64,000 nt of DNA, taken from NCBI RefSeq assembly GCF_000385925.1, contig NC_021175.1:875501-939500 (forward strand). Reading direction: 5' to 3'. Below are positions 49,190-59,555 of the stretch, one piece after another. The DNA is from Streptococcus cristatus AS 1.3089. GTDB lineage: Bacteria; Bacillota; Bacilli; Lactobacillales; Streptococcaceae. A program made the translations under genes and the position numbers. The first letter of the stretch is position 1. Every line of letters begins with the position of its first letter. The notes under the pieces are model-generated. The model did not search any database and was not told where the DNA came from. It worked only from the letters and a program-made list of their open reading frames with translations.

Positions 49190-50356
49190 CTATTCTGCTT
49201 TCTTTCCAAAGTCAGCAATCATTTCTTCCATCTGCTCCCGACTTGGAGTGGTCAGCATGTAGAGATAGTCTCCTTGCAACTCTGCAAAGGCCGCTGGCAT
49301 GTCTTTTTTGACTTTAAAATTATCCCGATATTTCTCTAGCAAATCCGCCTCTGAATAAGCATAATGAGAGCTTGCGCGACGAGACGTTGCCAAGCAGAAT
49401 AATGGCTCTACGTCTGACTCAGGGAAAGGCTCACCCACCACAATATTCGCGTATCCACGATAGAGATCAATCGAATGAGCATAGTTATAAACATCGATGG
49501 TAAAGCCACCTGCTGGACGATTATTGTATTCGATAGCTATGTAATCACCGTCTTGACGGAAAAACTCGATATGGAAAAAGCGCTCTTTCATGCCAAATGC
49601 TTGGACGATGGCCTCGCCATAAGCACGAAGTTTTGGATCCATCTCCTTGAGGATATAGTAAGAATTATCCATTTTATAAAGCATGAGGTCTAGCGGGGTA
49701 TAGGCGTAGTCAAAAGTCGTTGAAAAGACTATATTTCCCTCAGAATCAATCAGCCCATCAAACGTACAAATCTCACTAGAAGTCACAAATTTTTCAAAGA
49801 AATAGACGGTTTCCTGATCCCACTCAGCCTTGAAATGCTCGACATCTGCAGCTGTTTCAATCTTAAACGTGGCTGCAGCTCCTACTCCATTATCTGGCTT
49901 GGCAATCAGAGGCAGACCGATTTTTTTGACAGCCTGATCCACATCCGATAGTTTTTTAACAACCTGGCCTGGAACGACTGGCACACCAGCTTTTTTAAAG
50001 AGTTTCTTCATCTCTGATTTAAACTTGGTCTTTTTCAGATCATTCGGTTTGGCTCCAAAAACGTTGAATTGTTCCCGCAATTGGGCATCTTGCTCCAGCC
50101 AGTATTCATTGTGGGATTCAATGCGGTCAATCGGTCCATGTTTGTAGAAAAGGAAGGCTACCGCACGTTTCACTTCGTCCAGATTTTCCAAATTGTCAAC
50201 ACGGAAATACTCGGTCAATGCGTTCTGGAGGCCTGGACCTAACTGCTCATAGGGCTCCTGTCCGATACCAAGCACTCTAACGCCCTTGTTAGCCAGCTCA
50301 ATCGTAAACTGCTGGAAATTTTCCGGATAATAAGGTGAAATAACAATATAATTCAT
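49190..50356 (-). CDS. ATP-grasp family ligase
   Basis: The 388-residue protein starts MNYIVISPYYPENFQQFTIE. It has a Rossmann-like N-terminal domain (about 1-100) and an ATP-grasp core (about 110-310) with PLIAKPDNGVGAAATFKIET, VYFFEKFVTSSEICTFDGLI and IEYNNRPAGGFTIDVYN providing metal ligands. Such enzymes join a carboxylate to an amine or thiol. The substrate is unknown. It is followed upstream in transcript order by two alpha/beta esterases, so an operon for making or modifying a small molecule is plausible. Confidence 0.88.
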   Translation of the reverse strand: MNYIVISPYYPENFQQFTIELANKGVRVLGIGQEPYEQLGPGLQNALTEYFRVDNLENLDEVKRAVAFLFYKHGPIDRIESHNEYWLEQDAQLREQFNVFGAKPNDLKKTKFKSEMKKLFKKAGVPVVPGQVVKKLSDVDQAVKKIGLPLIAKPDNGVGAAATFKIETAADVEHFKAEWDQETVYFFEKFVTSSEICTFDGLIDSEGNIVFSTTFDYAYTPLDLMLYKMDNSYYILKEMDPKLRAYGEAIVQAFGMKERFFHIEFFRQDGDYIAIEYNNRPAGGFTIDVYNYAHSIDLYRGYANIVVGEPFPESDVEPLFCLATSRRASSHYAYSEADLLEKYRDNFKVKKDMPAAFAELQGDYLYMLTTPSREQMEEMIADFGKKAE

Positions 50357-50383
50357 AGTAAGACTTCCTTTCTACTTAACATT

Positions 50384-51124
50384 TTAGAGATTTAACTGGC
50401 TCAAGAAATAAGGCATCTGCTTGCGCCACCAAATCCAATCATGGGACACATCATGGCCCCATTCAGCAAACCAGGCTGGAATATTTTTGTGTTCGCAGGC
50501 TTCTTTCAGTGTATAGAATGAAGGAAGACCATCCTGCTCCCAGTCGCCCAAACCGGTACAAACAATAATATCAGCCTGTCGATAGCGGTCAATAAACCAG
50601 CCATCATTTTGGTTCCAGATATAGTCAGCAGGTGAGTTTTGATAAATGGCTTCGTCGTTCAAATTGTCACCAACAAAGAAGCGTGCGTCATAGACACCAC
50701 TGAGGGCAATCACTTTATTGAAAACATCTGGATGCTGGAGGAAGAAATTGACAGCATGATAACCCCCCATAGAGCAGCCTGTCGTCATCATTGGGTTAAA
50801 CCAGCCTGTCTTGTGTTTGATAAAGGGAATCGCTTCTTCAATAACATAACGCTCATAAGCACGGTGCATCTCAGCACGGTCATGGGGATGTTTCCAGTCC
50901 GCCAGCCAGCTTTCGCTATCTACGCTGCTCAAGGTGAAAAATTGCACCTTCCCTGTCTCAATGAACCAAGAGCAGGCTTCAATCATGCCGAAGTCAGCAT
51001 ATTCGTTGTGAGAACCACCTGACGAAGCAAAGACTACCACTGGAATTCCAGCATGACCGTAACGATTGACATACATTTCACGGTTCAAGTGACCGCTCCA
51101 ATGACTTAAAAATTCTACATGCAT
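50384..51124 (-). CDS. Esterase, alpha/beta hydrolase (EstD/Esterase_D type)
   Basis: The start at the ATG at 51124 (MHVEFLSHWSGHLNREMYVN) gives 246 residues. VVVFASSGGSHNEYADFG forms the oxyanion part, MMTTGCSMGGYHAVNFFLQH bears the nucleophile serine (GCSMGG), and EWGHDVSHDWIWW the histidine. It lies 27 bases before the ATP-grasp gene, and 26 after the other esterase. Substrate unknown. Confidence 0.85.
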   Translation of the reverse strand: MHVEFLSHWSGHLNREMYVNRYGHAGIPVVVFASSGGSHNEYADFGMIEACSWFIETGKVQFFTLSSVDSESWLADWKHPHDRAEMHRAYERYVIEEAIPFIKHKTGWFNPMMTTGCSMGGYHAVNFFLQHPDVFNKVIALSGVYDARFFVGDNLNDEAIYQNSPADYIWNQNDGWFIDRYRQADIIVCTGLGDWEQDGLPSFYTLKEACEHKNIPAWFAEWGHDVSHDWIWWRKQMPYFLSQLNL

Positions 51125-51150
51125 TTCTTTTCTCCTTTTTGCTTCTTTTC

Positions 51151-51975
51151 CTACCACTTTTCACTGATAAAGCGGAAACAGTCGGGCAGATTTTCCGCCC
51201 AGTCCACTTCATTGTGAATCGCTCCTGACTGGATTTTGATGTGGAGATTGTCCAGCTCCACACCAGCAGCGATCAGCTGACGGTAATAACTGAGCGAAGA
51301 ATCAATGTAGGCTTGTTTGATATTGCCTGCCATGAGGGTCTTGTCAGTATCATCAGCTTCCTCTGTTCCAACATAGATGAATACTCGCTGGTCAGAGTGC
51401 AACTTCTGGCGTTCTATATAGCGATCAAAAGCTTCCTGATGGAGCCAGTTTGCTGATGAAAAAACGCCCAGACAGCCGACCTGATCCTGATATTCAATGC
51501 CAATAAACTGGGTAATATTGCCACCCAATGAAGAACCAATCATAGCTGTATGCTGGCGGTCAGCCTTCGTCCGATAGTTTTCGTCAATAAAAGGTTTGAC
51601 GACATCCATGACGAACTCAGCGTACTCTGTGCCCTTACCACCAAACTGGACACCAGGAATATTGGATTCTTGAAATTTCCAAGCGGAATACTCATCCATC
51701 CGTCGTGGTCCATCATTATCAATGGCCACGACTATCATTTTTTCAATATCGGGATTGCGCTTGATTGTCGGAATCACTTTCCAAGAATGGCCACTGAAAG
51801 ACTCCTTGCTATAAAGGACATTTTGGCCATCGTGAAAATAAACGACAGGATAGGTCTTTTTAGTATCTTGTTCATAATTTTTAGGAAGCAAGACTCGCAC
51901 GCGCCGCTTTTGTTTAGTGTAAGGAACCACCAACTCATGAGTTTTCATATCAAGATAGAAATAGGATTTATTCAT
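51151..51975 (-). CDS. Esterase family protein
   Basis: The start at the ATG at 51975 (MNKSYFYLDMKTHELVVPYT) gives 274 residues; a TTG eight codons earlier is possible. The domain is an esterase D/enterochelin esterase-like hydrolase: YPVVYFHDGQNVLYSKESFS, AMIGSSLGGNITQFIGIEYQ with the serine, and a histidine in SGAIHNEVDWAENLP. It is the first gene of the three-gene unit with the second esterase and the ATP-grasp enzyme. Confidence 0.85.
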   Translation of the reverse strand: MNKSYFYLDMKTHELVVPYTKQKRRVRVLLPKNYEQDTKKTYPVVYFHDGQNVLYSKESFSGHSWKVIPTIKRNPDIEKMIVVAIDNDGPRRMDEYSAWKFQESNIPGVQFGGKGTEYAEFVMDVVKPFIDENYRTKADRQHTAMIGSSLGGNITQFIGIEYQDQVGCLGVFSSANWLHQEAFDRYIERQKLHSDQRVFIYVGTEEADDTDKTLMAGNIKQAYIDSSLSYYRQLIAAGVELDNLHIKIQSGAIHNEVDWAENLPDCFRFISEKW

Positions 51976-52029
51976 TTTCAGAAAACTTTCTATTTTCAAA
52001 ATTTTATTTATTATATCATAATTTAAGCA

Positions 52030-52056
52030 AAAAAGTTAGGAAATACCTAACTTTTT
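52030..52056. terminator. Terminator downstream of trmFO
   Basis: AAAAAGTTAGG pairs perfectly with CCTAACTTTTT around 5 bases, 24 bases after the trmFO stop (minus strand). Confidence 0.9.
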
Positions 52057-52079
52057 GAGATTTTCAGGGAAAAATTACT

Positions 52080-53414
52080 CTACTTTTCTAAATAGGGCGC
52101 TAAATCTGCCAGTGCCCGCTCAGCAATCTTCTCATAGCGCTCCTTCTTATCACGAATCCGAGGGCCTTCCAGTTCTTTGATGATACCAAAATTAACATTC
52201 ATGGGTTGGAAATGCTTGCTGTCAGCATGAGTGATATAATGCGGCAAACTACCGATAGCTGTTGTTTCTGGAAAGACAAGCGCTTCTTCTCCATTGAAGA
52301 GTCGAGCGGCATTGATACCAGCTACCAAACCAGAAGCTGCTGACTCTACATAACCTTCAACACCTGTCATTTGACCAGCAAAGAAAAGATTGGGCTGTTT
52401 CTTAGAGCGGAAAGTCTGCTCCAGCAGGTTTGGAGAGTCCATATAAGAGTTTCGATGCATGACACCGTAGCGAACAAATTCGGCATTTTCAAGGCCGGGA
52501 ATCATCTGAAAGACCCGCTTTTGCTCGCCCCATTTGAGATGGGTCTGGAAGCCAACGATATTGTAGAGACTGCCTGCTGCATTATCCTGACGAAGCTGCA
52601 CCACAGCGTATGGAGTCTTATATTCACCATCCCGAGGACCTTGGTAATCATCTGGGTATTCCAAGCCAACCGGCTTCATCGGTCCATAAAGCATGGTTTT
52701 AATGCCTCGCTTAGCCATAACTTCAATAGGCATGCAGCCTTCAAAGTATTTTTCCTTCTCAAAGGAATTAAGCGGTGCTTCCTCCGCATTGACCAAAGCC
52801 TCATGGAAATCCATAAATTCTTGCTTGGTCATGGGAGCGTTGAGATAGGCTGCTTCCCCCTTATCATAGCGTGATTTGAGGTAGACCTTGGTCATATCAA
52901 TGGTATTGACATCAATGATTGGTGCTGCCGCATCGTAGAAATAAAAGCCGTCGCCGCCGTTGAGCGCGTGAATTTTTTCGGCCAAAGCATCGCTAGTCAG
53001 CGGACCTGTCGCAATGACTGTAATGGCATCTTCTGGAATTTCGGTGATTTCCTCGCGCATGACTTCAATCAGTGGATGATTGGATACTAGCTCAGTCACC
53101 ATCTGCGAAAAACCTTCTCTATCAACTGCTAGAGCACCACCCGCTGGCACCCGAGTCGCTTCTGCTGACTTTAAGATGACTGAGTCCAACCGTCTCATTT
53201 CTTCCTTGAGCAGACCGACTGCGTTGGTCAGCGCATCTCCTCGCAGAGAGTTAGAGCAGACCAATTCTGCAAAGTCTGCAGTTTTGTGTTGAGGCGTCGA
53301 CTTGACACCCCGCATTTCATAGAGTTTAACTGGAATTCCACGCTTAGCAATCTGATAAGCCGCTTCGCTGCCAGCAAGACCAGCTCCGATAACATTGATA
53401 TAAGATTGAGACAC
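52080..53414 (-). CDS. trmFO: Methylenetetrahydrofolate-tRNA-(uracil-5-)-methyltransferase TrmFO
   Basis: The start is a GTG at 53414 (read [27 protein letters not shown] upstream), 444 residues; an ORF extension upstream is not conserved-looking. TrmFO uses FAD and methylenetetrahydrofolate to make m5U54 in tRNA. The FAD motif is at the N-terminus, [20 protein letters not shown] and [20 protein letters not shown] are conserved blocks. It is a monocistronic gene. Confidence 0.96.
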   Translation of the reverse strand: MSQSYINVIGAGLAGSEAAYQIAKRGIPVKLYEMRGVKSTPQHKTADFAELVCSNSLRGDALTNAVGLLKEEMRRLDSVILKSAEATRVPAGGALAVDREGFSQMVTELVSNHPLIEVMREEITEIPEDAITVIATGPLTSDALAEKIHALNGGDGFYFYDAAAPIIDVNTIDMTKVYLKSRYDKGEAAYLNAPMTKQEFMDFHEALVNAEEAPLNSFEKEKYFEGCMPIEVMAKRGIKTMLYGPMKPVGLEYPDDYQGPRDGEYKTPYAVVQLRQDNAAGSLYNIVGFQTHLKWGEQKRVFQMIPGLENAEFVRYGVMHRNSYMDSPNLLEQTFRSKKQPNLFFAGQMTGVEGYVESAASGLVAGINAARLFNGEEALVFPETTAIGSLPHYITHADSKHFQPMNVNFGIIKELEGPRIRDKKERYEKIAERALADLAPYLEK

Positions 53415-53591
53415 GACACTAATACCTCTTTGGGTGGAACCTAAGTCCATATCAAAACAATCCACTGAACTGTTTGCACCCACAAATCTTTCTAAATTAA
53501 TACTTGGTCCATTATACCAAAAAGCTAAGTAAAAAGACAGACAGGAGAATTCCTGAATGTCTTTCATAAATTAATGTTTGTTGAAGCTGAA

Positions 53592-54515
53592 TTATTTAAA
53601 ATCATACCATTTTAGTTTGCTTCCATATTTTATAGTAAAACCTACTTCTGTATTCCTAGGTAGTTTTTCAATTTCAACTATTTGAGCAAGTAAATATTGG
53701 AAATCAGAGTCTGTCCAATTGTCAATATTTTCATTAGTTACTTGGAGATTTTGTTTTCGTACCTGTTCTATATCAGTGTGTATGTGGATACTAAAGGTCG
53801 AACGACTATCAACAACTCTTTTTAAGAGTATATCTTGATTTCGAACAAGCACCTCTTCATCAAGATTGTTGACTCTACTTGGGTCTAAATCCTCAATTAA
53901 AGGAGTGAGTTCTTCTACATCCGCCTTCAAAATTGCCTCTCTTTTTTCTCTCTCTTCAAGACGGGTTTTAGGATTGCCACTATACTCTTCTTTTGGAACC
54001 AAAGAATAATATGAGTCAAATGAGTCCAATTCAATTGAGTTTTTAATATAAAGTTTTCTAATCGCATCATCGCTTAAATATGTTGAAGTCAAGCTACCAC
54101 TTTGAAGTAATATATTATAAGCTTCCTTAAGCCGATCATAGTTGTCATCACCAGAAACATACTCCATTTCTAAACGGTAGACTGTTTTCTTGGAAAAACC
54201 AAAGAATTTTTTCTTTTCAACTTCTTTAAGCCTCGGATTGTATTTAAGGACTGGAGTGCTCTCAACATAATCTTTTTCAAAATCCACATAGACATCAACA
54301 AATTTCTTATTTCCTTCAACGTAAAACGGAGATCCATAATATCCAAAGGTATCAGCTGTCGAGTATCCTTCTGCTTCTAACCCTGCAGCTTCTACTACAG
54401 AACGAATGTTTGAAATAGCTGTTTTAGCTAAATCACGATCGACTCTGTTGTTACATGCAGACAAGATAAATAATGCGAGAATGGAAAACAGTACACTAAT
54501 TACTTTCTTAATCAC
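53592..54515 (-). CDS. Lipoprotein of unknown function
   Basis: The 307-residue protein has a lipoprotein signal: MIKKVISVLFSILALFILSA followed by CNN, lipobox LSAC with cysteine at 21. The mature domain has mixed alpha/beta segments such as FVDVYVDFEKDYVESTPVLK and a long helical stretch with DVEELTPLIEDLD. I do not recognise the family. It overlaps the nucleotidyltransferase-like gene upstream by 4 bases. Confidence 0.75.
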   Translation of the reverse strand: MIKKVISVLFSILALFILSACNNRVDRDLAKTAISNIRSVVEAAGLEAEGYSTADTFGYYGSPFYVEGNKKFVDVYVDFEKDYVESTPVLKYNPRLKEVEKKKFFGFSKKTVYRLEMEYVSGDDNYDRLKEAYNILLQSGSLTSTYLSDDAIRKLYIKNSIELDSFDSYYSLVPKEEYSGNPKTRLEEREKREAILKADVEELTPLIEDLDPSRVNNLDEEVLVRNQDILLKRVVDSRSTFSIHIHTDIEQVRKQNLQVTNENIDNWTDSDFQYLLAQIVEIEKLPRNTEVGFTIKYGSKLKWYDFK

Positions 54516-55012
54516 TTTGCTTTTAACTTCTCCTCCAAGTAAGCAATCTTAGCAAAATCCTTATGATTGTTATTTTCATTTCGGTAAGAATCTTGGGAAG
54601 AGGCACGGTAGATCGCCAGAAATTGCTCTGATGTCGGCAGTAGAAATTCAACACCTTCCACTTTTCTCCGAGTCAGCGCCGCTATTGGTACACCTGAAAA
54701 GGACTCCAAAGTTTCCATGACCCCAAGTTCAACAGACAAGTCTTCTTTTTGAAATTCATGCTCATGCAGGTCAACTAAACGATAGCCTAGCCGCTCCATC
54801 ATGGGCTCAATCTTGTCCATATCGTAAATACGCTCTTCGTCAGGTGCTTCCCAGCCACGCTCATCGCCATGAACGTGAATGTCGATATCGCGCGCTTGCC
54901 AGTCTTGCCCAGTAACTTGCTCCAGACCTAGAGAACCCATCAGCAGTGGAACAATTCCCATCTTATTCAGTTGAGACGCGATTTTTAGAAATTCTGCAAA
55001 TTTATCTATCAT
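54512..55012 (-). CDS. Nucleotidyltransferase-fold protein
   Basis: The 166-residue protein has LLMGSLGLEQVTGQDWQARD followed by IDIHVHGDERGW: a GS motif and a DxD pair at usual spacing for a minimal nucleotidyltransferase fold. Later parts (LSVELGVMETLESFSGVPIA, FLLPTSEQFLAIYRASSQD) fit a MazG-less, hypothetical NTase group that is sometimes misnamed phosphoribosylanthranilate isomerase. The activity is not known. It lies 55 bases downstream of topA. Confidence 0.6.
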   Translation of the reverse strand: MIDKFAEFLKIASQLNKMGIVPLLMGSLGLEQVTGQDWQARDIDIHVHGDERGWEAPDEERIYDMDKIEPMMERLGYRLVDLHEHEFQKEDLSVELGVMETLESFSGVPIAALTRRKVEGVEFLLPTSEQFLAIYRASSQDSYRNENNNHKDFAKIAYLEEKLKAK

Positions 55013-55040
55013 AAAACTGCACCTCTTCTTTAGGAAAATA

Positions 55041-55066
55041 TTTTACGTAATATAAATTATGTAAAA
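55041..55066. repeat. AT-rich 3'-end palindrome, copy 5
   Basis: TTTTACGTAA and TTATGTAAAA arms around TATAAA (26 bp), directly after the topA stop codon on the minus strand. Confidence 0.7.
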
Positions 55067-55067
55067 A

Positions 55068-57152
55068 CTATTTCACTTTTTCTTCTTGATAGTCACCATT
55101 GCTGCAGACCACTTGCTTGCCGCCACCGCGAACTTTCTTTTCAACTAGATAGTGGTCGCATTTTGGACAATTGCGTCCAACTGGCTTGTCCCAAGATGTG
55201 AAATCACAGTCTGGATAACGATCACAGCCGTAGAAAATGCGATTTCGTTTAGTCTTACGCTCGATAACTTGACCTTTTTGGCACTGCGGGCAGGTCACGC
55301 CGATTTCCTTGACGATAGCCTGAGTGTGACGGCAGTCTGGGAAATTGCTGCAGGCGTAGAACTTGCCAAATCGACCCAACTTGATAACCATGGGACTGCC
55401 GCAGACCTCACAGTCAAAACCGGCTGGCTCATCCTTGATTTGGATTTTCTCCATCTCAGACTCAGCTTTTGCTACTTCCTTTTCAAAAGGTTTGTAAAAT
55501 TCGTCAATAATCTTCTGCCACTGCTCTTTGCCAACTTCTACATCATCCAGCTTTGCTTCCATTTCGGCTGTAAATTTCACATTCACGATGTCTGGGAAGA
55601 ATTCGACAATTAGCGAATTGACAATCTCACCTAGTTCAGTCGGTTCAAAGCGCTTGGAAACTAGCTTAACATAGTAGCGTTTCTGAATAGTTTCAATGGT
55701 CGGTGCATAGGTAGACGGCCGGCCAACACCATTTTCTTCCAAAGTTTTGATGAGAGTTGCTTCAGAATAACGTGCAGGCGGCTGGGTAAAATGCTGTTCT
55801 GGATTGGTATTGACACGTTTGACGGTATCGCCCTTTTCCATATCTGGCAGCATTTTATTCTTGTCAGAGTCGTTGTAAATAGCCAGATAACCATCAAACT
55901 TGACCTGACTGCCGTTAGCTGCAAATTGGACACCGTTTTGCTCTAGTTTCACATTCATAGTATCAAAGACCGCTGCTGTCATTTGGCTGGCTACAAAACG
56001 GTTCCAAATCAGAGTATAGAGCTTAAGCTGATCCTTATCCAGATACTTTGCGATACTTTCCGGTGTATTGAAAACGCTGGAAGGACGAATGGCTTCGTGG
56101 GCATCTTGAGCGCCAGAAGCGTTCTTGGCCTTGCTGCCATGTTTGGAATATTTTGCACCAAACCGTTCCGTAATAAAACTTGCTGCTTCATTTTGCGCCA
56201 CAGGGCTGATACGAGTCGAGTCGGTACGCATATAGGTAATGAGACCTTGTACGCCAGAACCGATATTAATCCCTTCATAAAGCTGCTGAGCCACCATCAT
56301 GGTCTTACGAGTTCGGAAATTAATCTTATTAGCGGCATCTTGCTGCATAGAGGAAGTCGTGTAGGGAAGCGGAGCATTGCGTCGGCGCTCCTTCTTTTCA
56401 ACGCTGTCGACAGTAAAGTCATCACCCTTGAGGTGAGACAGAACTTCTTTGACCTCATCGTTGTTGGTCAGCTTCATCTTCTTGCCATTCATGCCGTAGA
56501 AGCTAGCCTGAAACTGACGAGTTCCTTTCTTGAAGGTTCCGTCAATTGTCCAGTATTCTTCAGGTTTGAAGGCATTGATTTCATTTTCCCGGTCGATAAT
56601 CAGCTTGAGGGCGACAGACTGCACCCGACCAGCTGATAGGCCCTTTTTGACTTTCTTCCAAAGAATAGGAGAAATGGAGTAACCAACCAAACGGTCCAGA
56701 ACCCGACGAGCTTGCTGGGCATTGACCAAATCCATATCAATCTGACGTGGCTCTTTAAAAGCATTCTTGACCGCATCTTTGGTAATTTCGTTGAAAACGA
56801 CACGGTTTTTCTCTTTTTCATCTAGATCGAGAATATGAGCCAGATGCCAAGAAATAGCTTCTCCTTCGCGGTCCGGGTCACTTGCTAGAAAGACTTGCTT
56901 GGCTTTCTTGGCTTCTTTTTTCAAATCGTTAATCAAAGGACCCTTACCACGAATATTGATGTACTGTGGCTCATAGTTGTTCTCAAAATCGATGGACATG
57001 GTAGACTTTTTCAGGTCACGAATATGCCCGACACTGGCCAAAACCTTATAGTTTCGTCCCAGATATTTTTCTATTGTTTTTGCCTTGGCAGGCGACTCTA
57101 CGATGACAAGATTCTTCTTGACCGCAGACTTTTTCTTTGTTTTTGTTACCAA
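55068..57152 (-). CDS. topA: DNA topoisomerase I
   Basis: The start is taken as the TTG at 57152 (read [26 protein letters not shown] 8 bases upstream), 694 residues; a GTG at 57161 is too close to that site. TopA relaxes negative supercoils. TOPRIM domain about 16-140 with [16 protein letters not shown] and [15 protein letters not shown]; active-site tyrosine in [12 protein letters not shown]; three C-terminal zinc ribbons ([38 protein letters not shown]) follow. It is normal in length. Confidence 0.96.
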   Translation of the reverse strand: MVTKTKKKSAVKKNLVIVESPAKAKTIEKYLGRNYKVLASVGHIRDLKKSTMSIDFENNYEPQYINIRGKGPLINDLKKEAKKAKQVFLASDPDREGEAISWHLAHILDLDEKEKNRVVFNEITKDAVKNAFKEPRQIDMDLVNAQQARRVLDRLVGYSISPILWKKVKKGLSAGRVQSVALKLIIDRENEINAFKPEEYWTIDGTFKKGTRQFQASFYGMNGKKMKLTNNDEVKEVLSHLKGDDFTVDSVEKKERRRNAPLPYTTSSMQQDAANKINFRTRKTMMVAQQLYEGINIGSGVQGLITYMRTDSTRISPVAQNEAASFITERFGAKYSKHGSKAKNASGAQDAHEAIRPSSVFNTPESIAKYLDKDQLKLYTLIWNRFVASQMTAAVFDTMNVKLEQNGVQFAANGSQVKFDGYLAIYNDSDKNKMLPDMEKGDTVKRVNTNPEQHFTQPPARYSEATLIKTLEENGVGRPSTYAPTIETIQKRYYVKLVSKRFEPTELGEIVNSLIVEFFPDIVNVKFTAEMEAKLDDVEVGKEQWQKIIDEFYKPFEKEVAKAESEMEKIQIKDEPAGFDCEVCGSPMVIKLGRFGKFYACSNFPDCRHTQAIVKEIGVTCPQCQKGQVIERKTKRNRIFYGCDRYPDCDFTSWDKPVGRNCPKCDHYLVEKKVRGGGKQVVCSNGDYQEEKVK

Positions 57153-57245
57153 ATTAGACACCTTCTATAAGAAATAAATCTTATAGAGTTTAAACTATTT
57201 TTTGATAGATGTCAACTCGTAACTATTTCTATAGGAAAACTTATT

Positions 57246-58088
57246 TTAAAATTTGAACTCAGAAAGGACGTCAGAACCTGATGTGATGCACTTTGCTCCC
57301 TCTTGAATCAAATGATGACAACCGTCCGATTTTCCATCCAAAATGGACCCTGGAATGGCAAAGACATCCCGCCCCTCTTCCATTGCCCGCTCACAGGTAA
57401 TCAGACTGCCCGACCGCATCTTGGCTTCCGCCACAATGACTCCACGGCAGAGACCAGCGATGATACGATTTCGCTCTGGAAAATGAAATTTCAAGGGTTG
57501 CTCACCCGGCCCATACTCCGTCAGCAATAAATGATTTTTGCCAATATAAGCCTGCAGTTTTTGATTGGCCTTGGGATAGAAGACATCTAGCCCCGTTCCA
57601 ATGACAGCAATAGTTTGGCCACCATTTTGCAGGGCAGCCATGTGGGACACAGTATCAATCCCACGAGCCAGCCCGCTGACGATAACCAGCTCATTATTCA
57701 ACTCCTTAATGATTTTCTGCACAGCAGCATTTCCCTGCTTACTGCTATCTCGACTACCGACAATGGCTATCTTGGGCATTTCTAGCAAGTTTAGATTTCC
57801 TTGATAAAATAGCAAAGTCGGTGCATCATAAATCTCGCATAAATCCCAAGGGTAAACATCATCCAAAATAGAAAAGGATGGAAATCGGTCAAACTCTTCC
57901 TTCAAAGCTTGCAGATCGAGCCGCTTGTACTTCTCCATAAAGAGAGCAGGATTGCGGCACTCAGAAACGACTGCCTTGTCTCGCAAAGATAACTCTCCCT
58001 CTTTATTTTCTGCATACCTCAAGATATTTAAGACCTGTTGATTGGTCAAGCCAGCTTTTTTCATTTTATAAATTTCAAAATTATTCAT
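57246..58088 (-). CDS. dprA: DNA processing protein DprA
   Basis: The start is the ATG at 58088 (MNNFEIYKMKKAGLTNQQVL; GAGGTG upstream), 280 residues, like other streptococcal DprA. It loads RecA on incoming single-stranded DNA in transformation. An N-terminal SAM-like domain precedes the Rossmann core (IAIVGSRDSSKQGNAAVQKI, GLARGIDTVSHMAALQNGG, LCRGVIVAEAKMRSGSLIT). It is a late competence gene. I did not find a clear combox (TACGAATA) upstream in the gap; TTCG-containing TTATTCG near 58107-58113 is a partial match. Confidence 0.96.
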   Translation of the reverse strand: MNNFEIYKMKKAGLTNQQVLNILRYAENKEGELSLRDKAVVSECRNPALFMEKYKRLDLQALKEEFDRFPSFSILDDVYPWDLCEIYDAPTLLFYQGNLNLLEMPKIAIVGSRDSSKQGNAAVQKIIKELNNELVIVSGLARGIDTVSHMAALQNGGQTIAVIGTGLDVFYPKANQKLQAYIGKNHLLLTEYGPGEQPLKFHFPERNRIIAGLCRGVIVAEAKMRSGSLITCERAMEEGRDVFAIPGSILDGKSDGCHHLIQEGAKCITSGSDVLSEFKF

Positions 58089-58122
58089 TTTTATCACCTC
58101 ACTTTCTTATTCGTAAAAAAGT

Positions 58123-58149
58123 TCAAAAAAAAGAACTGCAATACAGTTC
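58123..58149 (-). terminator. Terminator after the acetyltransferase gene
   Basis: Minus strand GAACTG-TATTG-CAGTTC followed by eight T, 46 bases after the stop; it separates the acetyltransferase gene from dprA. Confidence 0.9.
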
Positions 58150-58194
58150 CTTGTTTCTTATTCGATTAATTATTGAAAAAATGGTTAAGTTCTT

Positions 58195-58758
58195 CTATTC
58201 TTTATGAACAGAAATTTCCTTAATAATCTTAGCAGGATTGCCGGCTAAGACTACATTATCGCCGAATGATTTAGTCACAACTGCACCTGCTCCGACTACC
58301 ACATTATCTCCTAGAGTCACTCCTGGCAGAATGGTTACACCACCGCCCGCCCAGAAATTGTCACCAATCTTAATGGGAGCCCCATATTCAATACCGGAAT
58401 TTCTTTCCACTGGATCAAGCGGATGCAGCGGTGTCAGAAACTGGCAATTGGGTCCCAGCATGGCATTCTTTCCAATGGTAATAGGACATACATCCAGCAT
58501 GGTCAAATTCCAGTTAGAATAGAAATTCTCCCCCAAGTGAATGTTAACTCCATAATCACAGACCAAATCTGGATGCAACCAAAGATTCTCCCCTGTACTG
58601 CCAAACCACTCCTTGACGATAGCACTCCGTTTCTCAATATCTCGTTCTTGGTTAAAACGATACTGAAAATCTCTTGAGCGAGCAGCCAATGCTCTCAATT
58701 CAGGATCTTGAGGGCTGTAGTTCTCTCCTCCAATCATTTTTTGGTATTCACTAGTCAT
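58195..58758 (-). CDS. maa: Maltose/galactoside O-acetyltransferase
   Basis: The 187-residue protein starts MTSEYQKMIGGENYSPQDPE. The N-terminal helical Mac domain (about 4-60) is followed by a left-handed beta-helix with hexapeptide repeats (about 70-180; DVCPITIGKNAMLGPNCQFL, IKIGDNFWAGGGVTILPGVT) ending in VAGNPAKIIKEI. The enzyme acetylates a sugar hydroxyl using acetyl-CoA; the catalytic histidine is in LTPLHPLD. It is in the gene order rnhB-maa-dprA-topA usual in streptococci. Confidence 0.92.
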   Translation of the reverse strand: MTSEYQKMIGGENYSPQDPELRALAARSRDFQYRFNQERDIEKRSAIVKEWFGSTGENLWLHPDLVCDYGVNIHLGENFYSNWNLTMLDVCPITIGKNAMLGPNCQFLTPLHPLDPVERNSGIEYGAPIKIGDNFWAGGGVTILPGVTLGDNVVVGAGAVVTKSFGDNVVLAGNPAKIIKEISVHKE

Positions 58759-58787
58759 ACTTGTCTCCTCATAACGATTAGGATTTC

Positions 58788-59555
58788 TTATGAATTTGTC
58801 ATGGATTTAATCGGTTCAAAGCTTCTGCGGTGAATCAGTGTGATACCGTATTTTTCCAAGCCTTCCAGATGTAGCTTGGTGCCATAACCAGCATTCTGGG
58901 CAAAGTCATAGCCCGGATAAACCTGGTCAAATTCTGCCATTATCTTGTCCCTCGTCACCTTGGCTACGATAGAAGCCGCAGCGATGGACAGAGAATTGGC
59001 ATCGCCCTTAATAATGGACTGCTGAGGCAAGGGCAAGTCTAACTTCATTGCGTCAATCAAGAGGTAATCTGGCTTAATCTTGAGCTGGCCTACAGCTTCT
59101 GACATGGCTAGCTTGGTTGCTTCATAGATATTGACTCGGTCAATCATTTGATTGTCCATAATGCCCAAACCAACGGCTAAGGCCTGATCTAGCACCGCTT
59201 GATAAATTTCCTCATGCTTTTTCTTGGAAATCTTTTTACTGTCATTCAGCCCTTTGATTTTGCAGTTAGGAGGCAGAATGACTGCTGCTGCGACTACTGG
59301 ACCAGCTAAAGGACCTCGTCCAACTTCATCAATGCCAGCAAGGGCTTTGAATCCTTGACTGTAGAGTTCTTTTTCATAGCGCAGCATGTACTCTAGGCGT
59401 AAATTTTCATCCAGCTCTGCTTGGATTTCTTTTTGGCGCTTGAGTAGCAGTTTTTGAACACCGCTCCGCTCATCCTGCTTTAAAGCCTGAAAAAGCGGAT
59501 CCTGTAAGTCAGATACTTGAGCCAACTGCTCTTGGATTTCCTTAGTTGTGGCCAT
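58788..59555 (-). CDS. rnhB: Ribonuclease HII
   Basis: The start is the ATG at 59555 ([25 protein letters not shown] 7-8 bases upstream), 255 residues. It removes ribonucleotides and RNA from RNA-DNA hybrids. The active-site acids are in [14 protein letters not shown] (Asp-Glu), [11 protein letters not shown] (Asp) and [11 protein letters not shown] with its later Asp. The N-terminal extension of about 70 residues is typical of Firmicute RNase HII. It overlaps the rbgA stop by 14 bases. Confidence 0.96.
   Translation of the reverse strand: MATTKEIQEQLAQVSDLQDPLFQALKQDERSGVQKLLLKRQKEIQAELDENLRLEYMLRYEKELYSQGFKALAGIDEVGRGPLAGPVVAAAVILPPNCKIKGLNDSKKISKKKHEEIYQAVLDQALAVGLGIMDNQMIDRVNIYEATKLAMSEAVGQLKIKPDYLLIDAMKLDLPLPQQSIIKGDANSLSIAAASIVAKVTRDKIMAEFDQVYPGYDFAQNAGYGTKLHLEGLEKYGITLIHRRSFEPIKSMTNS

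Noticed and set aside
58089-58194. Competence combox before dprA
   Set aside because: Only a partial TTATTCG-like match on the wrong strand arrangement was seen; not enough to call a ComX promoter.
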